A stretch of DNA of 57,842 bases from a virus. A program made the translations under genes and the position numbers. Location of the stretch: positions 1 to 57,842 of IMG/VR virus record IMGVR_UViG_3300031857_000214; one strand, 5' to 3'. The notes under the pieces were generated by a model. That model was not told the DNA's origin. It made no database searches and worked only from the letters and a program-made list of their open reading frames with translations. The stretch's first letter is position 1; each line of letters opens with the position of its first letter. Positions 11,401 to 17,976 of the stretch are shown here, piece by piece.

Positions 11401-12027
11401 TTGATGCCTTGCGCCTATCTCTATATGAGTACAATCTGCGCTTCCTGTATTTACTGATATGTCAATTCTATTGTTAATATTAGAAATTGAATCATCACTC
11501 AATGCATCTGCATTTGCAGGAGAAAACAATTTGCTCCATGGGCCCCAAGTAGATTTCGTATTGTCTTTATATACCCATCTATATTTAAATTGGTATAATT
11601 TATTTTTTAAGCTATTGATTGGAGTATTAATATCATCAACATACCTACATACAGGACTCATTAATGGCATTGGCCTAGCTACAGTTAAGTAACTTTTTTT
11701 CCAATCAGTTCCATATGTTTTGCCAGTGATAGTTGCATCTTTGATATTAAGCTTCATTGGCCTATTTAACCTATCTGTCCAATGCAATATATCTCCATCT
11801 TCTTCTGTTCTATATAATATATTTACAGAAGCAATTGGGTATTTTGGGTCGAAATTAAATAAGTCTTCTGAGCTATCTACGTATGAAATTAGTAATGGCG
11901 ATATTGCATTTGTAAGCACATCGTATACATAAATTCCATTATAACCAGAGGAATTATAATTGAAATAAAAAACTCTTTGTTTTAATTCATCGTAGTGGGA
12001 CCCTATACACTGATTAGTAGATGGCAT
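8431..12027 (-). CDS. Muzzle/nozzle-type tail protein, main part (1198 aa)
   Basis: The opening TNQCIGSHYDELKQRVFYFN with the following GIYVYDV is the repeat-rich beta-propeller style of the distal tail (muzzle) proteins of crAss-like and related Bacteroidota podophages, comparable in role to P22 gp10 and T7 gp12. Blocks such as RWVYKDNTKSTWGPWSKLFSP and RIDISVNTGSADCTHIEIGA recall that family as I remember it. Around residues 680-775 a fibronectin-like insert occurs (YKVAFVKGTATSNPGEAVSV). The ATG follows an A/T-only 26-nt spacer after the stop of the 62-aa frame at 12054-12242. Family members, as I recall them, begin with that 62-residue sequence, so this looks like a split gene. The protein would close the tail and carry host-contact proteins. 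Confidence 0.75.
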   Translation of the reverse strand: MPSTNQCIGSHYDELKQRVFYFNYNSSGYNGIYVYDVLTNAISPLLISYVDSSEDLFNFDPKYPIASVNILYRTEEDGDILHWTDRLNRPMKLNIKDATITGKTYGTDWKKSYLTVARPMPLMSPVCRYVDDINTPINSLKNKLYQFKYRWVYKDNTKSTWGPWSKLFSPANADALSDDSISNINNRIDISVNTGSADCTHIEIGARHQIEEAFTDTMLIATISKNQLSIPSNNIYTYSFYNNNAYEFVDVEGDTLLFDYCPKTANAQELINGNIIAYGGIKEGNTFDRVLDLSSSVSTADNTAALSLAMTKTPASYDTGNPSDKKRPALIFTFSGGLNGLVKIVIDVNSQGITGSPYEAQFVYTYTSGDTISSIVDYFYEDMNSSYFGCIKDSDVNNQVPPNSVMIYPIDEAISINGSFEIFLSSFNITDISTAVFKHNSRYSFGLCYFDEFGVTNGVMTNENMSIITPETNISDNLGEEHLLIPKITFSVNHQPPSWAKYFSFVKTDNLTISDLTTIVCSNTIKGTGEGAGYVYFNINAYQKNTSKFPVYQFAKGDRVRIIGLKGGATSSGIVKDCSVIDLVLGGITMPWKKVDDTDEYFIKVPYNSTFMTNYGNTGFKSFYLEIYTPEYYKNSDTKLYYEFGETFQVGKDVNNNLIHEGHSQNQIFGSTSAIAAPTTNMTVALEPQTGNLGVGAYSYKVAFVKGTATSNPGEAVSVTTVSGSRRVNISNIPLGPTGTTARKIYRTAVGSNTYKLLTTISNNTATTYQDNIADSALGASIVQPAIFTFIRGDYYQKKRIEPIDGSPLFIIDKSVSDKFDSTVKNRGRAFVVDPFAKEIYFPSTIRYSREYQQNTNINNTNRFNTSNIDDYDRQRGDIQRFVTRGNQLRVFQSRGCGMVPIYQNVMQTADGTDVVSQNEGVLNRIQYYQGEYGIGNQYCSLASSASADYFTDPIIGAQIRLSADGITSLTETFKAHYYFTDKFTKYQKNVADKFGNGGYAKILGVYDVFEEQFTTCMQGSADSGNPITEMTFSFYEPKNHYTSFYDYYPEWICNAGNLIITWRNGELWTHNNTSSYSNFYGTQYNPSIKVVFNEQQNIKKHYNTLTTLGNTTWVSPTQGDIKTNLGQQSKLVQADFRIKDDKYHAALKRDMLSPGGLLNGNVLKGSWLELNLTPINPQNLVDLYYIDLSILQPLNNR

Positions 12028-12053
12028 TTATTTATTATTATATTTTATTATAA

Positions 12054-12242
12054 TTATCTTATGTCTGTTTTAAGATTAGCGTTAGTAACCTTTTTATTAC
12101 CTCTTATTGATTGGAATTTATTCATACCTTGATTACCTCTAAAAACTCCATTTTTAGCTTCCTTATGGTGTCCATTTGGAATTATATCGTTTGAATCATC
12201 AAGATTCATTGCTCCAGTAAATAATTTAGTATTTAATTTCAT
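12054..12242 (-). CDS. N-terminal fragment of the muzzle-type tail protein (62 aa)
   Basis: I chose the start MKLNTKLFTGAMNLDDSN (ATG 12240-12242), 1 nt after the upstream stop, rather than the ATG six codons earlier. The content (MNLDDSNDIIPNGHHKEAKN, then FRGNQGMNKFQSIRGN) resembles the extreme N-terminus of crAss-like muzzle proteins, whose next residues normally continue into the CIGSHYDELKQRV-type sequence that here opens the next gene. The frame stops at TAA (12054-12056), followed by 26 A/T-only bases and the 1198-aa frame in a different phase. It may act as a separate peptide that docks on the main part, or be joined to it by a recoding event. A simple single-base error does not explain the spacer. 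Confidence 0.6.
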   Translation of the reverse strand: MKLNTKLFTGAMNLDDSNDIIPNGHHKEAKNGVFRGNQGMNKFQSIRGNKKVTNANLKTDIR

Positions 12243-12243
12243 A

Positions 12244-13014
12244 TTATATCTTAGCAACAAGTTTTTGACCCATTCTTATAATTTCATTAGCATCCCATAG
12301 CATAACAGGATTTTCTCTAAGGTTAGCCAATCTTTTTTGATTGTAATATTCCTTCCTTCTCAATTGCTTGTCACCTAGGCTTGCTCTTCTTCCAAGTGGC
12401 AAATGTTCTATATCTTTCCATGCTATAAAAGCTAATACAGCCTCTCTTATTTGAACAGGTACTTTATAATCAACGTCATCTGATGGGGAAGAAAGATACT
12501 CTAAAATAACATAATCAAAATCATAATCGTTTTGAAGGAAGATTAATCCATCCTCTTCAGAGATATTAAAATCACCTGCATTGTTTAAAACAGCACCAGC
12601 TCCAAATATGTTTACATATCTAGCTCCGTCAAAATAGTTTACATAAGCCAAATCTTGGAGTCTGTATGTATTACCTGTTGTATTGTCGGTATTGCTATCT
12701 GTTCTATCTGATTGGTTGATTTTATATGAAGTTAAAGCCACATTTCTTCTAAGAGTAGCGACTTCTCCTTTTGCATTTAAAACACCAACTTTTGAAAAAC
12801 CAACATAGTCTGATGGTAGATTAACTGTTTTATTAGCGTTTACTGCTAATTTAGCTGTCTTAGGAAATGAATATACATCCATCCCAAGTTCTTCAACTCC
12901 TCTTATTCCTGCAGTCCATAGTCTTCTATAGTCAGAATTAGACAAGCGAGCTTGGTCTATATACTGATAGATTATTTCTGAAAGAGGAACCCATTTTGCT
13001 GTATCTTTTGCCAT
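12244..13014 (-). CDS. Ring/adaptor head-to-tail protein (256 aa)
   Basis: The N-terminal helices (MAKDTAKWVPLSEIIYQYID, then RLWTAGIRGVEELGMDVYSF) and the central beta region (VNLPSDYVGFSKVGVLNAKG) match the pattern of tail-tubular-A or ring proteins of podophages and crAss-like phages. These form a dodecameric ring below the portal and receive the nozzle. The C-terminus is helical (FIAWKDIEHLPLGRRASLGD). It lies between two further connector-type genes and the muzzle gene, in the order portal, capsid, ring proteins, muzzle. I am fairly sure of the structural role and less sure which ring position it takes. Confidence 0.65.
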   Translation of the reverse strand: MAKDTAKWVPLSEIIYQYIDQARLSNSDYRRLWTAGIRGVEELGMDVYSFPKTAKLAVNANKTVNLPSDYVGFSKVGVLNAKGEVATLRRNVALTSYKINQSDRTDSNTDNTTGNTYRLQDLAYVNYFDGARYVNIFGAGAVLNNAGDFNISEEDGLIFLQNDYDFDYVILEYLSSPSDDVDYKVPVQIREAVLAFIAWKDIEHLPLGRRASLGDKQLRRKEYYNQKRLANLRENPVMLWDANEIIRMGQKLVAKI

Positions 13015-13019
13015 ATTTA

Positions 13020-13643
13020 TTATGCTTTATCTACACCATCATTAACTGAATCTTCAGGTGTTCCTTTTCTAATTTTAAGTTTATTTAGAATCAAATCTAT
13101 AATATCTGATATATATTCCTGTGGGACATTCAATTCGGAATCCATATCTGAATTCTCCGAGCTAACCATTCTCACTATGGCAAATTTGCCTACTAGATTT
13201 GTATAGCTTTTAAACCATAGCTTTTTCCCCTCTGCCCAATAAAATATTTTGCTTGGAGGTTGCTTTAAGTTATCCATATATTCCAACTCTCTAACAGAGA
13301 TTGGTATTGGAGATTTTGCTAATCCGGTAGAAGTAGGAAATGTTACGGTAGATATACCATACCCTCTAGATAATCCAAGGGGTACTTGAGGTAAATCTAA
13401 TGAATAATATCCAGTATCGTTATCTTTTGTGATTGCCAAGTTTTTAAATGTAGCATAAAACGAATCTGCAACAGACTCAATACCATCTAGCTTTATAGCA
13501 TCGGTATAGTTTATTTTAGCTATATAAGCAATGGCTTCACTTATATACGTATTTACTTCTTTCTCAGAAAGAGTAGCATCGTCATTAGGAACACCACCGT
13601 AGTAAATTCTCCTAATTTGTTCTATTAATACTTTTCTAGTCAT
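13020..13643 (-). CDS. Head-to-tail connector / ring protein (207 aa)
   Basis: The protein begins MTRKVLIEQIRRIYYGGVPN and continues with a helix carrying EKEVNTYISEAIAYIAKINY, a pattern I associate with connector proteins of crAss-like and other Bacteroidota podophages. A beta-rich middle (YSLDLPQVPLGLSRGYGIST) is followed by a helical C-terminus. Its ATG overlaps the last base of the upstream gene, which suggests translational coupling. The role is inferred from position between capsid and muzzle genes. Confidence 0.6.
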   Translation of the reverse strand: MTRKVLIEQIRRIYYGGVPNDDATLSEKEVNTYISEAIAYIAKINYTDAIKLDGIESVADSFYATFKNLAITKDNDTGYYSLDLPQVPLGLSRGYGISTVTFPTSTGLAKSPIPISVRELEYMDNLKQPPSKIFYWAEGKKLWFKSYTNLVGKFAIVRMVSSENSDMDSELNVPQEYISDIIDLILNKLKIRKGTPEDSVNDGVDKA

Positions 13644-14356
13644 TATTGACCGTCATTTTTAACTGTTTGAGATACGCGTATTAAATCGCCATCTTTTAAA
13701 TTGATTCCTATAATACCAAGTGTTCTATATATAATATCCATGTGGTCGTTTTCTGGCCATTCTAATTGAACACTACCTGTTGATGGTATCAATGTCTTGC
13801 CGGAAGGAACAGTGCCCCCAGTTGGAACATAAACTGCATTTCCAGAATCATCAACATAATAAGCCCAAACCGCATCTGCAGGTTTTTTAAAATATACAAT
13901 TTTAGCAGTAGCTAATGTAGATGGCCAAAATTTAAAATTTGACCCAATTTCTGTATATATTGGGTCGGAAGCAGTAGGAGCGTCAATTGGATTATTTACA
14001 TATGCATATATCTTATCAGCACCAACTCTTCTAACAGGGTAATCATTATCTGTTGTCCTCATTGCAGATATTTTATAAAAATCTGTAGGTTGAGGCGAAA
14101 GTTGACTTGTTATGGTTAAGTCAGATTCTTTTAAAAAATTTGATAATGAACCGCCGGTAGTTACATCATTTGAAAATCCACCTGCAGCAGTTCTTCTAAC
14201 TCCTTGATTAAACTCGGCTGTTTCGCCAGTCAAGAAGTTTAAATATTGTCTCTGAGCAGCATTAACGGCTAGATTAAAATCATCTGGAGATAAGTACGTT
14301 CCCTGAAACTTATCAACCATATATGCTACAGTTTTGTATATTTCGTTAATATTCAT
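13643..14356 (-). CDS. Head completion / connector protein (237 aa)
   Basis: The start is taken at ATG 14354-14356 (MNINEIYKTVAYMVDKFQGT). An upstream in-frame ATG at 14425 would run through an intrinsic terminator and is rejected. The helical N-terminus with AVNAAQRQYLNFLTGETAEF and the beta segment FKFWPSTLATAKIVYFKKPA are typical of Bacteroidota-phage connector proteins that couple portal and ring. It is preceded by a terminator (14372-14397) and a TATATTTG box (14361-14368), so its expression may be partly independent of the capsid gene. It is followed with a 1-nt overlap by the next ring protein. Confidence 0.6.
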   Translation of the reverse strand: MNINEIYKTVAYMVDKFQGTYLSPDDFNLAVNAAQRQYLNFLTGETAEFNQGVRRTAAGGFSNDVTTGGSLSNFLKESDLTITSQLSPQPTDFYKISAMRTTDNDYPVRRVGADKIYAYVNNPIDAPTASDPIYTEIGSNFKFWPSTLATAKIVYFKKPADAVWAYYVDDSGNAVYVPTGGTVPSGKTLIPSTGSVQLEWPENDHMDIIYRTLGIIGINLKDGDLIRVSQTVKNDGQ

Positions 14357-14360
14357 AATG

Positions 14361-14368
14361 CAAATATA
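14361..14368 (-). promoter_or_regulatory. -7-like box TATATTTG behind a terminator
   Basis: The minus strand reads TATATTTG directly after the T-run of the terminator at 14372-14397 and 4 nt before the ATG at 14356. A start of transcription here would leave almost no leader, so it could instead be part of the translation leader. Confidence 0.3.
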
Positions 14369-14371
14369 AAT

Positions 14372-14397
14372 AAAAAAGCCCCTATAGAAATAGGGGC
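14372..14397 (-). terminator. Intrinsic terminator inside the late operon
   Basis: On the minus strand GCCCCTA, a 6-nt loop and TAGGGGC form a 7-bp stem followed by TTTTTT. It lies after the 306-aa gene and before the connector gene and would reduce transcription of the tail genes relative to the head genes. Confidence 0.85.
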
Positions 14398-14432
14398 CCT
14401 TAACCAATGAAACCATATAACACAAAGCGCGT

Positions 14433-15353
14433 TTAGGCTTTCACCAAACTCTTGATTTCTAAGTAAAAATCTCTACCTTTTTCAGTCAAACAAAACTCTG
14501 CTAAGAATTCTGCTGGCTTTTTACCATCTGGGATTTGAGCTATAAAAGTCTGCGTATCAGACCAAATAGCTTGCCCCTTGATTTGAGTTAGGTTAATTAA
14601 ACCTGCTTCAATGGCTCTATCAATCACAAATTTAGCTAAAATTAAAGGGTTGTTAAAACTCTTTAAAAACAAATCTGGATTGCGCTTGGCAGCATCATAA
14701 TATCTAATTCTTAAGCTTCTTTCAGGCAAATAATCCCTATTCTCGTCAATTACATTAACTCCAAGGTATTTGGCGTGAGGAAGCATTATTTCGTAAGATG
14801 TTGTCTTAGCCAACTCGGTAGCATTCATTTCACTTTCCAATTTCTTGAAATTCTTCTCTTCGATAGCCTCGTTGTCAACTAATGTAAAAATTGCTCTAGA
14901 TTCAGGCATTCTATTAGGATTAGCCTTATTCATGTTTGTTTTAGATAAATAGTCAACTAAAGCTGTCTTTTGAGCAGGCACTCTAAGTCTTCCATTTACA
15001 AATCTAATTTCAGGTCTTTGTTTCTTTTTTTGCTCTGATAAGTGTTCTTGCTCATCAACCCAAATTGTAGATACACCCTCTAAATAGCGTATATTTCTTT
15101 CAGTTTTTGTAACAGGGTCATAAACTACATCAAAATTCCTAATCATGTAATTTTCAGGGAATGGTAATCTTGAACCTACAGTGTTAACTTGAAATTTTTC
15201 AACCAACTCATATTCGTAATATGATACTGGTTTTTTCTTTTTTTCAACTACTTCTGGTATAAATACCGAAGCTTCATTTGTTTCTAGTGTTGCTGCTTCA
15301 ATATCAATGATATTGCCTTCAGCGTCAATTGTTTGCTTTTTTGCTTTTGCCAT
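14433..15353 (-). CDS. Head-associated protein of unknown function (306 aa)
   Basis: I do not recognise a named family. The first 50 residues are charged (MAKAKKQTIDAEGNIIDIEA). The middle part is mixed (RPEIRFVNGRLRVPAQKTAL). The C-terminal half is helical with SFNNPLILAKFVIDRAIEAG. The gene follows the major capsid gene and precedes connector genes, which suggests a head-stabilising or auxiliary role. It is set off on both sides by intrinsic terminators (15388-15415 upstream, 14372-14397 downstream) and has its own TATATTTG box and AATAAACCAAT leader, so it may form a separate transcription unit. Confidence 0.55.
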   Translation of the reverse strand: MAKAKKQTIDAEGNIIDIEAATLETNEASVFIPEVVEKKKKPVSYYEYELVEKFQVNTVGSRLPFPENYMIRNFDVVYDPVTKTERNIRYLEGVSTIWVDEQEHLSEQKKKQRPEIRFVNGRLRVPAQKTALVDYLSKTNMNKANPNRMPESRAIFTLVDNEAIEEKNFKKLESEMNATELAKTTSYEIMLPHAKYLGVNVIDENRDYLPERSLRIRYYDAAKRNPDLFLKSFNNPLILAKFVIDRAIEAGLINLTQIKGQAIWSDTQTFIAQIPDGKKPAEFLAEFCLTEKGRDFYLEIKSLVKA

Positions 15354-15376
15354 ATTGGTTTATTTTATATGTGTTA

Positions 15377-15384
15377 CAAATATA
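15377..15384 (-). promoter_or_regulatory. -7-like box TATATTTG upstream of the 306-aa gene
   Basis: The minus strand reads TATATTTG between the terminator at 15388-15415 and the ATG at 15353. The upstream terminator makes a new start here plausible, although no TTTG is seen 18-20 nt upstream. Confidence 0.4.
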
Positions 15385-15387
15385 CAT

Positions 15388-15415
15388 AAAAAAGAAAACC
15401 CCACCATAGGTGGGG
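15388..15415 (-). terminator. Intrinsic terminator after the major capsid gene
   Basis: On the minus strand CCCCACC, loop TAT and GGTGGGG form a perfect 7-bp hairpin followed by TTTTCTTTTTT. It follows the capsid gene closely and would keep capsid mRNA in excess over downstream mRNAs. Confidence 0.9.
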
Positions 15416-15437
15416 CTCTCTATATAATCTGCAAAGA

Positions 15438-16775
15438 TTAGTAAGTAACTGAAATGTATTGATTTGCAGCAAATACTTGCACACCGCAGTATGCCATGTG
15501 ATGCACATTCAATTCCATTTTGTCAGAAGTAGGAACTTTAGCTAAAGCACCAGTTTCCCAAACTTTTACTTCTTTTCCTGGCTCTACTTCGTTAGAAACG
15601 ATACGTAAAGAAGGGATTTTGTCTCCAGATTGAGCATCACGACCCTCTTTCATAGGAATCAAGATACCGCTATTCTTATACAAGCTAGTAGAAGGAGCAA
15701 CTCCGTATACAGCCTCAGCATTGAATGGCAAGTACTTCTTCAAATGGAAGGTAGTACCGTCAATCTTTAATGAATCAAAACCATATTTAACAGCTACGTC
15801 TTGAGAACCACCAGCGTTAGCCCAAACGATAGCACCGTTTTGGTATTTGCTGAATAATGCATCATCAACAGCTGTTCTTAAATAGCTATCCATTAAGAAG
15901 TGATATTCGCTAGCACCACCGTTAAAGTCTGCTAAACGAGCGATTTGATGGAAATCATCAATAGTGAAGCTAGAATCACCACCCCATTGGTAAGTTTGAC
16001 CACCAGCTTTGATTTGAGGAATCAAACCAGTTGTACCTACAGTTCCAGAGATATTGTCAGCAGCAGAACCAAACATTAATTTGAATTCTTTGTTGTTCAT
16101 GAAACGACGAACTGCCTCATCTAAACCTTTGTAAGTGTAGTAAGCTTGACCATTTACTTCGAAGTATAATTCTTCGATTTTAGCACGGTCAGTGATAGAG
16201 AAATCTTCACGGATTTCAGTTGTGTAGAACACTTTCTTTTCAGTTAAACCTGTTAAAGAGTTAAACTTGCTAGAAGCTTCACCAGCTTCAGTTACACCAC
16301 GGAATAACAAGAATGCTGTAGAGTTAGCACCTAAGTCATCATTGATGTCTGTAGCAGCCAATAAAGGCTTAATAGTACAAGTAGTTGCAGAAGCAACAGC
16401 TGTGATTTTGTACTGAACTCCGGTTGCAGCATTTTCAACAACTTCACCTACGCGTAATGGAGAAACACCACTGCTAACATAAGCGGAATTAATTGTAACG
16501 TCTGCGGCTGCACCTGCAGCAACTGAAGCAATAGCACCACCACTTAATTGAACTGCAGTGTGTAATTTACCTTTAGTTTCAAAGTGGAAGAACTCTCTTG
16601 AAGGAACTGTAGCTTTCATACCTAAAGCTTCCAATAATTGAGTATAGTTTTGTGCGCCATACTTTTGGATGAACTTGTCATAGTATTGCGGCTTTAAGAT
16701 AGACAAATCAGACACGAACTGTCTGTTAACTTGTCCTGTAGAGGTAACTACGTTACCTGGTTGTGATACTGGCAT
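15438..16775 (-). CDS. Major capsid protein (445 aa)
   Basis: The sequence MPVSQPGNVVTSTGQVNRQF, then SREFFHFETKGKLHTAVQLS, then YTTEIREDFSITDRAKIEEL has the layout of HK97-fold capsid proteins of Bacteroidota podophages: a short N-arm, the E-loop region, and the P-domain helix with RFMNNKEFKLMFGSAADN. The C-terminal beta strands (ELNVHHMAYCGVQVFAANQY) close the P-domain. Length and location fit: portal, then an acidic scaffold-like protein, then this gene. Codon choice is more restricted than in its neighbours (frequent GCT, GGT, ACA), as expected for the most abundant virion protein. A strong terminator follows at 15388-15415. An Ig-like insert near residues 85-150 is possible. Confidence 0.85.
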   Translation of the reverse strand: MPVSQPGNVVTSTGQVNRQFVSDLSILKPQYYDKFIQKYGAQNYTQLLEALGMKATVPSREFFHFETKGKLHTAVQLSGGAIASVAAGAAADVTINSAYVSSGVSPLRVGEVVENAATGVQYKITAVASATTCTIKPLLAATDINDDLGANSTAFLLFRGVTEAGEASSKFNSLTGLTEKKVFYTTEIREDFSITDRAKIEELYFEVNGQAYYTYKGLDEAVRRFMNNKEFKLMFGSAADNISGTVGTTGLIPQIKAGGQTYQWGGDSSFTIDDFHQIARLADFNGGASEYHFLMDSYLRTAVDDALFSKYQNGAIVWANAGGSQDVAVKYGFDSLKIDGTTFHLKKYLPFNAEAVYGVAPSTSLYKNSGILIPMKEGRDAQSGDKIPSLRIVSNEVEPGKEVKVWETGALAKVPTSDKMELNVHHMAYCGVQVFAANQYISVTY

Positions 16776-16799
16776 TTTAAATTATTTTAATTTTTGTTT

Positions 16800-17945
16800 T
16801 TATAAATTGAACATTGAGCTTACCATCTTATCATAATCACTCATATCAACCGCAGCAGCTGGTCTTGGAGAATTGCTGTAATCAATATTCTTAATCCCTC
16901 TTAACATATCCGCCTTTGCTTTGCTTACTGCTTGAGTAACCATAGAATTGACGATTTTGTCTCTGTTTTGCAAGAAGTAAACATCTTCGGCTAATTGTTT
17001 GGTATCGTATTTACCATCCTTGTAATAACGATTGCCATAAAATTGCTCAAGGTCAAAAGACTTTAAATCACCTTGAAGTTGTGCTTTTTCTTCTTGAGTT
17101 AAAGCATATTTTCCGTCAAAATGAACATCCTCGTCCTTGTAATTAACGGTAAATCCTTCAAAGTTCTTTAATCCATCATCAATGCTATTTTCAAACATTC
17201 TTCTGGATTCTTCATAGACCTTTGACATTTCTTCTTGCTGAGCTGCTAGATATTGATTCACAACTTCATCTGTATTAACAGTTGTCTGTGATTCTTTAAA
17301 TTGACTCAGAATATCTGGAAAACTAATGTCCTGTTTTAAAGTTTGCAAGTAATCCTTGGCCTCACGTACATCTTTCTTCAACTCTCTTGCAATAGCTTTT
17401 TCTTGTTTTTCAATCCTCTTTCTTGTAGCAGCAATTTCTTCATCTGTCATTGTGCTCTCATCGAAATCCTTATCTACACTATATTTAGAATTAAACTCCT
17501 CTTCAATTTCTTGTGGAGTTAAATCTGGATAATCATAGGCTATTTTAAGCCTTAATATATCAGATTCATCTAATTTATCAATCTCTGAAAGAACTTTTTG
17601 CTCATACATTAAATCTGCTACATCTGAAATGTTACCGGAAACTAAACTTTCGTATATTTCCTTTGCCATTTCATTTTCCCACTCAAAAGTAATTTCTGGT
17701 TGTGGTACATTGTAATACGATTCGCTTTCAATGTTTGAGTCGTTTTGATAATTTGCATCACTTGATACATTATCATCAATACTTGGTGATTCCGTATTAC
17801 CTTCAGTATTTACAGATTCTGTAGGTGTTGATTCTACAGAGCTTGAATCTTGAGGTAATTCTGTTCCGTTGCTTAGGTCGTTTGTTACACTTGGGTCAGT
17901 AGCATAACTACTTGAATCAAATGGGTTGATTTCTTGCTCAGTCAT
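16800..17945 (-). CDS. Scaffolding protein candidate (381 aa)
   Basis: The N-terminal 95 residues are acidic and Ser/Asn/Thr-rich (DSSSVESTPTESVNTEGNTE) and probably disordered. The middle is a long charged helix (ATRKRIEKQEKAIARELKKD), and the C-terminus ends with a helix, MSDYDKMVSSMFNL. This build and the position between portal and major capsid genes are typical of scaffold proteins that drive procapsid assembly and are later removed. I see no protease active site in it or nearby. The start is supported by the AATAAACCAAT leader and a TATATTTG box at 17965-17972. Confidence 0.65.
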   Translation of the reverse strand: MTEQEINPFDSSSYATDPSVTNDLSNGTELPQDSSSVESTPTESVNTEGNTESPSIDDNVSSDANYQNDSNIESESYYNVPQPEITFEWENEMAKEIYESLVSGNISDVADLMYEQKVLSEIDKLDESDILRLKIAYDYPDLTPQEIEEEFNSKYSVDKDFDESTMTDEEIAATRKRIEKQEKAIARELKKDVREAKDYLQTLKQDISFPDILSQFKESQTTVNTDEVVNQYLAAQQEEMSKVYEESRRMFENSIDDGLKNFEGFTVNYKDEDVHFDGKYALTQEEKAQLQGDLKSFDLEQFYGNRYYKDGKYDTKQLAEDVYFLQNRDKIVNSMVTQAVSKAKADMLRGIKNIDYSNSPRPAAAVDMSDYDKMVSSMFNL

Positions 17946-17964
17946 ATTGGTTTATTTTGTTTTG

Positions 17965-17972
17965 CAAATATA
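17965..17972 (-). promoter_or_regulatory. -7-like box TATATTTG between portal and scaffold genes
   Basis: The minus strand reads TATATTTG in the 31-nt gap between the portal stop and the next start. It matches the -7 consensus only. Confidence 0.3.
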
Positions 17973-17976
17973 TAAA

